A stretch of DNA of 64,000 bases. Source: Ptiloglossa arizonensis (lineage: Eukaryota > Arthropoda > Insecta > Hymenoptera > Colletidae). Location: the NCBI RefSeq assembly GCF_051014685.1, contig NC_135060.1, positions 8,122,001-8,186,000 on the forward strand. The letters run 5' to 3'. The position numbers and the translations under genes are program-made. This document shows positions 58,218 to 64,000 of this stretch, in pieces (within the stretch, counting starts at the first letter, position 1; each line of letters begins with the position of its first letter). The notes under the pieces were generated by a model. It did not search any database, was not told the DNA's origin, and worked only from the letters and a program-made list of their open reading frames with translations.

Positions 58218-58533
58218 TTGTTGGAATTAATGCAACAATGATCCTAAGGGTGCTGGATGTCGATAGGGAATGGTCGATGTCAGTTTTAAGGACTGTCTCC
58301 ATATTGGCGCGAAAGGGTCGTTCGCTACACGATCAACGATTTAGCTATTTTTCTTTTGGATTTTTTCTAATCAGCTCCAAGTCGAGAGTCGCGAAGACCA
58401 CACGACATTGTCGTCGTTCACGTCAAGGCACATTACTGTATACTTGTTTCTTCGGACTTTGTATTCTCATATGTACAAAAACTATACCACTACACATACA
58501 AACTATACATATTATAATCTGAACTTTACAACA
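58218..58533 (+). mobile_element. Dispersed repeat family D, copy 5 (near full length)
   Basis: Starts TTGTTGGAATTAATGCAACA and ends TATTATAATCTGAACTTTAC. It shares CGATGTCAGTTTTAAGGAC, CACACGACATTGTCGTCG and ACTGTATACTTGTTTC. It carries no 31-bp minisatellite unit, unlike copy 1. The overlapping 120-codon frame is a by-product. Confidence 0.78.
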
Positions 58534-58932
58534 ATCGTGATTGAATTTATAATTGAAACGTTGGGATTCTTTCTCGTTTGAATCTACCACGGAGTACACG
58601 GTGTTGTTACATCGGGTAACCCGAGAACGTAATCGGTTCCACGTTGATAAACGTTGCAACGATGACGACCAGTATTTCTTTGAAGGAACATCCCGTCAAA
58701 TATAAACTACAATCACGTAGGTTGTATACGAGCGCATCTGCGAAAGTACGATTGAAATCGTAAAGAAATGTTTTATCGACGATCTCTGGTAATAATCAAT
58801 GGGTTTGTCTTCATTCGCTGGGTGAATATCTCCTGCTCCAGAACGAGAGAACGAAGACGAGCCCGCGATTATCGTTATCGAACGCAAAGAGGTTGGCTAT
58901 CTAAAAATTTCATCGTGGCTTAGCGATATTTT
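58534..58932. other. Unique sequence, no gene seen
   Basis: Nothing recognised. Confidence 0.45.
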
Positions 58933-58954
58933 ACACACACACACACACACACAC
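58933..58954. repeat. (AC)11 microsatellite
   Basis: Uninterrupted AC run. Confidence 0.95.
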
Positions 58955-59228
58955 GGGTCTTCCAATGGCGATTGAAGTCACTTCCGACAAGACAGCCTAT
59001 ACTTTTCGATGAAAAACGAGTCCTTGAGGAAAAAATTCGCAGAAATTCGAATTCGACGACGGGAGTAGAATGTGCAACGTGATCTGTCACGAGTCACAAG
59101 AAAGTTGGTAGGATAACGCTTATCTAGGAGTCGAGTCGCTTGTAAAACAAAGCCATCGACGCATTTCGAACGCATTAAAATCGACACGGGAGTTTCTAAA
59201 AATAAAACCATCCAATTTCAATCGCGCT
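58955..59228. other. Unique sequence upstream of the 59.28-kb candidate
   Basis: CGATTGAA near the left end and its complement TTCAATCG near 59216 face each other but do not extend. Nothing else was seen. Confidence 0.4.
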
Positions 59229-59276
59229 GTGGCATCGTCGAGTCGATCTCGAGATAGGCAGAAGTTATCGAAGAAG

Positions 59277-59429
59277 ATGGCCGCGCTTCTCGAGCGAGTT
59301 TACCTCTTATACAAGGTGATACGCTCGGCAGTGGACTCGAAGACGGTGCCGCAGTCTAAGCCGCGTGTTTTTAGTTCACAGACGTTGCAAATACTAACTG
59401 CAGTCTACCGCAGTGTCGTCGTCGACTAG
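59277..59429 (+). CDS. Candidate short coding region or first exon, function unknown
   Basis: ATG at 59277 sits in AAGAAGATGGCCGCG, an acceptable insect start context that also contains the PHO/YY1 word GCCAT. The frame gives MAALLERVYLLYKVIRSAVD and further residues to a stop at 59429 (51 codons). AAG|GTGATA at 59315/59316 could be a donor, making it a 13-codon first exon. No family is recognised. The block is CpG-rich and lies outside repeats, which is the main reason to keep it as a candidate. Confidence 0.2.
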   Translation: MAALLERVYLLYKVIRSAVDSKTVPQSKPRVFSSQTLQILTAVYRSVVVD

Positions 59430-59489
59430 CTGGTGACGCAACAGGGACATCGGCCACCACGTTGCTGCACAGTGTGATTCAGAAATACG

Positions 59490-59745
59490 TGTAAAAACGT
59501 CCTATGAACGACGTTTGTGAAAAATTTACTATGAACGTTTGTGAAAAATTTTCTATGGACGTTTGTGAAAAATGTCCTATGAACGTTTGTGAAGAGTGTC
59601 TACGAACGTTTGTGAAAAATGACCTATGAACGTTTGTGAGAAATGTCCTATGAATGTTTGTGAAAAATGTTCTATGAACGTTTGTCAAAAATATCCTATG
59701 AACGTTTGTGAGAAATGCCCTATGAACGTATTCACCTTGGTGTGT
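59490..59745. repeat. Minisatellite, unit 24 bp, about 10 copies
   Basis: CCTATGAACGTTTGTGAAAAATGT repeats with few changes. Because 24 is a multiple of three, the minus strand stays open and reads as an 8-residue repeat of the FTNVHRTF kind. That is a consequence of the unit length, not evidence of a protein. Confidence 0.95.
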
Positions 59746-59814
59746 AAACTCACCCTTGAAGTACAGACAGTTTTACAAACAGACCTGTATACAAACACGG
59801 GATAGTCATTGAGT

Positions 59815-60390
59815 CGTTTAGACGAAGGTCTTCGAGTCCATTGAGGAGACAATCGTCCTGTATGCGTGGCAAAATTTCATCGTGAGTAAAAATATACCCG
59901 AGACAGAAAGACGATCTTTGGAAAACATGAGATAATCGCTGGGTCGTTTTAAGTCCATTGATGAGAGAATCACTCTGTTTACGTCCATGGGTATATTTTC
60001 ATCTAGGTAAAAATTTTCTCAAGAGACAAAAACCTCTGAAAACAATCTGACAATTAACGAACAACACCTAACGATTCTCAATTTCCTCCAGAGGTCAACT
60101 TCGAGTCCATTGACACGAGAATCACCCTGTATACGTCCACAGGCACATTTTCATCTAGATAGAAAGAGCTCTGTAAACGAGGTGACAATTACCGAACAAC
60201 ACCTAACGATTCTCAATTTCCTCCAGAGATCAACTTTGAGTCCATTGACATAAGAATCACCGTGTACACGTCCACAGGGACCTTTTCATCTAGATAAAAA
60301 TGTTCTCAATAGACAGAAAGAGCTCTGCAAACGAGGTGACAATTAACGAAGAACACCTGACGATCTCTAATACGGTCCGAGCGGTAGGTT
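59815..60390. repeat. Tandem array, unit about 117-148 bp, 4 copies
   Basis: GAGTCCATTGA recurs at about 59836, 59951, 60099 and 60238. It is followed by GAGAATCACCCTGTATACGTCC, TTTTCATCTAGATAAAAA, AGACAGAAAGAGCTCTG-AAACGA and ACCTAACGATTCTCAATTTCC. The last two copies are nearly identical. Confidence 0.92.
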
Positions 60391-61259
60391 CCTCGGGCTA
60401 CCGTGTATCGCGGTGGATCGGTGGTGCACGGTCTCGCCTGTTGCGCTCGATTCGCGAGTCACGGACCCGATCGATCGGCAATCGAGATCGGGCCGAGCAT
60501 AAATTCACCGGCAGCTCGCGAGATTTGCTCGAGCATGGCCAATAAACACGCCCGGTTAATGATTTATCGCGATCTCGGGGCTGACGCACGTACGTACGTA
60601 CGTACGTACCTAAATACCTATGCAGGTCTCCGTTCTCTATCGGCGCGTTCGGTTGGTAGTTTTGTCCGTCTTATTCGTCGGTTGCCGCGGCCACGGATCG
60701 CGGTGGAACGCTTTCTTTCGCGAGACGGGTCGACTCTGAGTCATACACGAGCATTCGGTACGGCCAGAAACACGAACTGGCCAGCTGGGCTTTATCGAGA
60801 ACGCGACAGCCGGGCCCGAGAGAACTTTTACGCTCGGCCGTATTTACGAGCATTACGGTCATCGGTTGTCCTCGCGAGGAACGCGATTCCGGGTATTAAG
60901 CCGTTACACGGCGTCACCGGTGTGTTCGAGATTTCTGACCGTATCGTAATTACGATTAATCATTTTCGCGCACTCTCCGATCCGCGATAATTAATACTTC
61001 GGTCGGCGAGAAAGTTGTACGTAATGGGAGGGGACAACGACGGTAACGGTTACGGTGAGAGGGAGAATTTCGTCGACTCTTCCGACGCGATTCTCGCTTT
61101 TCTCGGCTCGGTGAGATTACTTTTACCTCGAAGGGGACTATTGGGAACGGAGCTGTTCGAAATCTCGGAAAAATTGCGAGATACGACGACAGAGAAGATG
61201 GATTCTTCCGTCGAGAATAAGAAGAGTTTATCGGTATCGAGAGTAGAATCTCGGACGTA
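60391..61259. other. CpG-rich unique block with (ACGT)n
   Basis: An ACGT run lies at about 60587-60609. The 195-codon plus frame (60403-60990) is A/R/S-rich, overlaps frames on the other strand and includes the microsatellite, so it is not called. The block may be regulatory. Confidence 0.4.
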
Positions 61260-61650
61260 GACAGGGACCTCGATTCTATCGGGTATCTCGAACGTGGAAG
61301 ATTGTGTCGAGAATATGGAATTTACGTGGAAAGGAAACTCGGTTCTCTTGAGAATCTCGAATATATAATAGGTGGAGATCTCGGTTCTCTCGAGAATCTC
61401 GAACGTAGAAGATTGTGTCGAGAATATGGAATTTACGTGGAAAGAGATCTCAATTCTGTCTAGAATCTCAGACATAGAAGATCTTGATTCTTGCCGACAA
61501 AATAGATACAAATCTCGGTTCTTTCGAGAATCTCGGATATAGAAGATCTCGATTGTTGCCGACAAAATAGATACAGATCTCGATACTGTCCATATAATAA
61601 AACGCAGAAGAAAATCTCGGTTCTCTCGAGAATCTCGGATGTAAAATTGC
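61260..61650. repeat. Tandem array, unit about 70-75 bp (family shared with window end)
   Basis: GAGATCTCGGTTCTCTCGAG, AATCTCGAACGTAGAAGATT and GTGTCGAGAATATGGAATTT form the unit. Right-hand units switch to a variant with TTGCCGACAAAATAGATACA. The 171-codon minus frame is repeat-derived. Confidence 0.93.
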
Positions 61651-62201
61651 GAATGCTCTTCGAATAAATCCTAACGCGTTACGAGCCTCTTACACGATAC
61701 GACCACAGTGTTCTTCGACACTGAGGGGGGACTCGTAAATAACTCCCAGATGTCGCTTACGGTGGATAATACACACTGTTAATTGTACAGGGGAATACAA
61801 ATGTACTACACTTTTTCACATTCGTCTATTGGAACAAAACTTACTCGACACCAAGAGCTAGTAAATCAGTTTGCAAAGGTCTTAGAAATAAACTTCGCGC
61901 AGTTTCTATCTCTCAGCCGAGCCTAACCGACAAACAATAATACACGTTAAACGAATAGACCGAGTATCTCGTAATTCTTCCCATTTCCATTAGTTTGCTC
62001 TAATTTGTAAATTCTACTTTCTTTTTTTTCAACAAGCCCTTCCATCAATTCCAGAATTGACCACCGATTGGTGTAAATACTATTTGCAACTAGAATAAAC
62101 AATAACGTGTCTAGCTGCGAGTCTACGGGGACACCGAATAACGTTGAAATTGTCCGCGAAGAATGATCGTTAAATTTGCCAACTCGACTACAGTTATTCA
62201 A
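61651..62201. other. Unique sequence, no gene seen
   Basis: Part of a 155-codon minus frame (61947-62414) that continues through the palindrome below. It is not credible as a gene because about 40 percent of it is the inverted repeat. Confidence 0.4.
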
Positions 62202-62386
62202 GTACGGTCTACGCGCGAGGAAATTGCGTCCAGAGTTATGGCAGTTCCCATTCGTTCTGGGGTGATCTTCTCGAACGCGTACGCGACAGATACGCGCGTA
62301 TCCTTGTCGCGTCTGACGAGATTGCCCCTGAACGAATAGGACCTGCCATAACTCCAAACGCAATCTCATCGCGCGCGTACCGTAGC
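62202..62386. ncRNA. Candidate hairpin RNA locus, 185-bp imperfect palindrome
   Basis: The perfect centre GATACGCGCGTATC (62289-62302) is the middle of two arms of about 92 bp. In the arms, AGAGTTATGGCAGTTCCCAT (left) faces ATAGGACCTGCCATAACTCC (right), ATTCGTTC-GGGG faces CCCC-GAACGAAT, AATTGCGT faces ACGCAATC, and TACGGT-ACGCGCG faces CGCGCGTACCGTA. Arms are about 80 percent complementary, with substitutions that often keep G-U or restore pairs. There is practically no loop, so a fold-back element or cruciform is also possible. No terminal duplication was identified. Confidence 0.42.
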
Positions 62387-62516
62387 TACGTGCCCGTTTC
62401 AAGCCTATTGCCATAAATTCTCACTTTTAACAGTTTGTTAAGAAGTATCGGGTAACCGAGTGGAAGGTTTTCCAAAAGTCTCTCGTTCGCCAGAACGACC
62501 CGGTCGCCGCACAGTC

Positions 62517-62534
62517 GTTGAATAATTATTCAAC
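62517..62534. promoter_or_regulatory. 18-bp perfect AT palindrome
   Basis: GTTGAATAATTATTCAAC equals its own reverse complement and resembles an HNF1/POU-homeodomain type dyad. Single occurrence. Confidence 0.25.
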
Positions 62535-63461
62535 AGCCGTGGTGTTTCGACGCTAGCGATAAAACCGCATTGTGAAAAAAGCGTGTCCAAAGAAAAAATC
62601 TATCTCGGTCGAGTGCCGAGAAGACAGTGGTGCACGATCGAAGGAATCTTCAAAAAGGACCGAACCGACGCGAGAAACTTTCTATAAATTGTAACTACCT
62701 AAAATCGTGAAAGCCTCACGCGTTCGTCGTTTACCTCGAAACGATCGCAACGACGATCCTCTCCTATTTCCAAAGTACACGAACCGGCGAACAAAACACG
62801 ACAAACGATTGCTTCTAAATCGTGCAATTTCTCTCTCTCTCTGAAATAAAATAATAAAAAAAGAGAAACGTTTCCCTATCTCGCACAGTCCCGTAGATAT
62901 TTACGCGACGATAGTTACTGAACCACTTTGTACATATCGTAAGCCACGTTCGCCCGGAGCTCACCGTATCGGTTTCGTTCTAACAATTTCCATCTACTTC
63001 GAACGCGATCGAGATGGATTAAAAATCACGGAACGACATGTATATACACTCGGGCTAATTTATCGCTCGCGAAGGAAACGATATCCGCGTGCGCGGATAT
63101 ATCGCGAACGCCAATTGACAAATCGAACTCGAATATTTCGTATCTCGGTTGTACCGCTCTTTTGTATTTACATACGCACGTGTGTACGTATGTACGTGGA
63201 TACTCGCGATACGTTGGTCCGCGAATGACCGTCCATAACGTGGATTTTACTCGCGACGGTAAACCTCGCGATTATATCGCCGCGATAGCGGAGTTTACGC
63301 GGTCAACGAAGCAAGCTAAACCATACCGGTTTCCATTATACGGCATTACGGGTCGTTAAATCGAACACGCGCCGGTATCTTCCTCTAAATCGCTCGGAAG
63401 TTTTCTCTCGGTCCATTAGACAATCTTTGTGACAACTTTACAGAGGATTTAGTGGATTTTG
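62535..63461. other. Unique CpG-containing sequence
   Basis: ATATCCGCG-TG-CGCGGATAT (63081-63100) is a 20-bp palindrome. A short ACGTGTGTACGTATGTACGT tract lies at about 63178-63197. No gene was seen. Confidence 0.4.
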
Positions 63462-63686
63462 ATGCCCGTGGAAATTTCACTCTCGTCTAGGGGTTCGCGG
63501 GCCGAAGATAACGCGGCTTTCCAGCTACCACCGATTCCCTTTCTCCAGAAATACGCGTTCCTGCGAGTTGGTCGCGGAGAATTCGAACGCGCCAACGAAT
63601 ACAGGTACTTCATCCATCAACGTTTGCCCCAACTTTCCTACTACGAACGGAACGTTTTGCTTCTGCGTGCGTATTTTATCAAATGA
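63462..63686 (+). CDS. Candidate small coding region, function unknown
   Basis: ATG at 63462 opens 74 codons to a TGA at 63684-63686. Composition is balanced (for example LPPIPFLQKYAFLRVGRGEF and QRLPQLSYYERNVLLLRAYF), with few of the R/S runs seen in chance frames. ACAG|GTACTT at 63604/63605 could alternatively be a donor ending a first exon of 48 codons. TTTACAGAG just upstream could serve as an acceptor. No family is recognised; context gives no further help because a satellite array begins 150 bp downstream. Confidence 0.22.
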   Translation: MPVEISLSSRGSRAEDNAAFQLPPIPFLQKYAFLRVGRGEFERANEYRYFIHQRLPQLSYYERNVLLLRAYFIK

Positions 63687-63837
63687 TAAATTAACGTTCT
63701 GACATCGATAGCTGGCAACGATTTCAGAAGAATTTCCTACGTACTGGGTGTCCGTGTTTTATCTGGACGTCTCGATGGAATGGTTCGCGTTGAATCGAAT
63801 GTACGAGAACTGTTGTTGTTGTTGTTGGATATAGGCG
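63687..63837. other. Short unique spacer with (TTG)n
   Basis: A TTG run of about five units lies near 63811-63827, directly before the array. Confidence 0.6.
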
Positions 63838-64000
63838 GAGACCTCTGTCGAGAATCTCGAACGTGGAAGATTGTGTCGAGAGTATGGAATGTACGTGGAA
63901 AGAGATCTCGGTTCTGTCGAGAATCTCGAACGTAGAAGATTGTGTCAAGATTATGGAATTTATGTGGAAAGAGATCTCGGTTCTGTTGAGAATCTCGAAC
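63838..64000. repeat. Tandem array, unit 74 bp, continues past the window end
   Basis: GAGAATCTCGAACGTGGAAG and the variant with GTAGAAG, then TTGTGTCGAGAGTATGGAAT and GTGGAAAGAGATCTCGGTTC. Same family and orientation as 61260-61650. Confidence 0.93.

Noticed and set aside
59479..59688. Minus-strand frame with an 8-residue repeat (FTNVHRTF-like)
   Set aside because: It is an automatic result of a 24-bp minisatellite whose unit is divisible by three.
60403..60990. 195-codon plus-strand frame
   Set aside because: Runs through an ACGT microsatellite and overlaps opposite-strand frames. Low-complexity A/R/S content.
61947..62414. 155-codon minus-strand frame
   Set aside because: Nearly half of it is the palindrome at 62202-62386; openness follows from CpG-rich composition.

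Overview
The window looks like nuclear DNA of an insect, most likely a hymenopteran and perhaps a bee. This is inferred from four things: abundant unmethylated-looking CpG (TCGA, CGCG and ACGA everywhere), AT-rich spacers, short mariner-type terminal repeats of the TTAGGT-GTNCGGAAAGT kind, and no prokaryotic gene structure (no long adjacent reading frames, no operons). No bacterial, viral or organellar gene was recognised. No transposase or reverse transcriptase frame and no tRNA or rRNA gene was recognised by eye.

Coding content is very low. The only segment I regard as probably coding is a minus-strand exon near 37.17-37.76 kb. It has a protein-like composition, a proline/serine-rich stretch and a CAG/CAA polyglutamine run, and it ends at a good splice donor. 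Three weaker plus-strand candidates lie at 27.65-27.94, 59.28-59.43 and 63.46-63.69 kb. The rest reads as a gene desert or long-intron landscape. Long frames elsewhere (for example 15.45-16.01, 50.99-51.45 and 60.40-60.99 kb) have R/S/F-rich composition typical of chance frames in this base composition.

The dominant feature is local tandem duplication. More than twenty arrays or duplications of mutually unrelated units are spread through the window. Many have units of about 155-182 bp (1.7, 5.4, 8.4, 14.7, 27.1 and 52.6-54.4 kb). Others have units of 24, 31, 60, 74, 80, 95, 118, 150, 258 and 280 bp. Three satellite families occur at two separate places each (19.1/20.2, 21.5/44.6 and 61.3/63.8 kb). 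Dispersed elements include a roughly 370-bp non-autonomous family with at least five copies, mariner-type MITEs at 17.3-18.0 and 49.0 kb, and a 234-bp element with CAGGGTG terminal repeats at 39.8 kb.

The most unusual structures are long imperfect inverted repeats that would fold into extended RNA hairpins: 33740-33872, 44968-45226, 62202-62386 and 13504-13596. Their arms have diverged while pairing is kept, or they have pre-miRNA proportions, so they are candidates for hairpin-RNA or microRNA loci, with fold-back transposons as the alternative. A cluster of nuclear-receptor half-sites (AGGTCA) at 13.85-14.21 kb, and several CpG-richer unique blocks with homeodomain, POU or Grainyhead-like words, are candidate regulatory elements.
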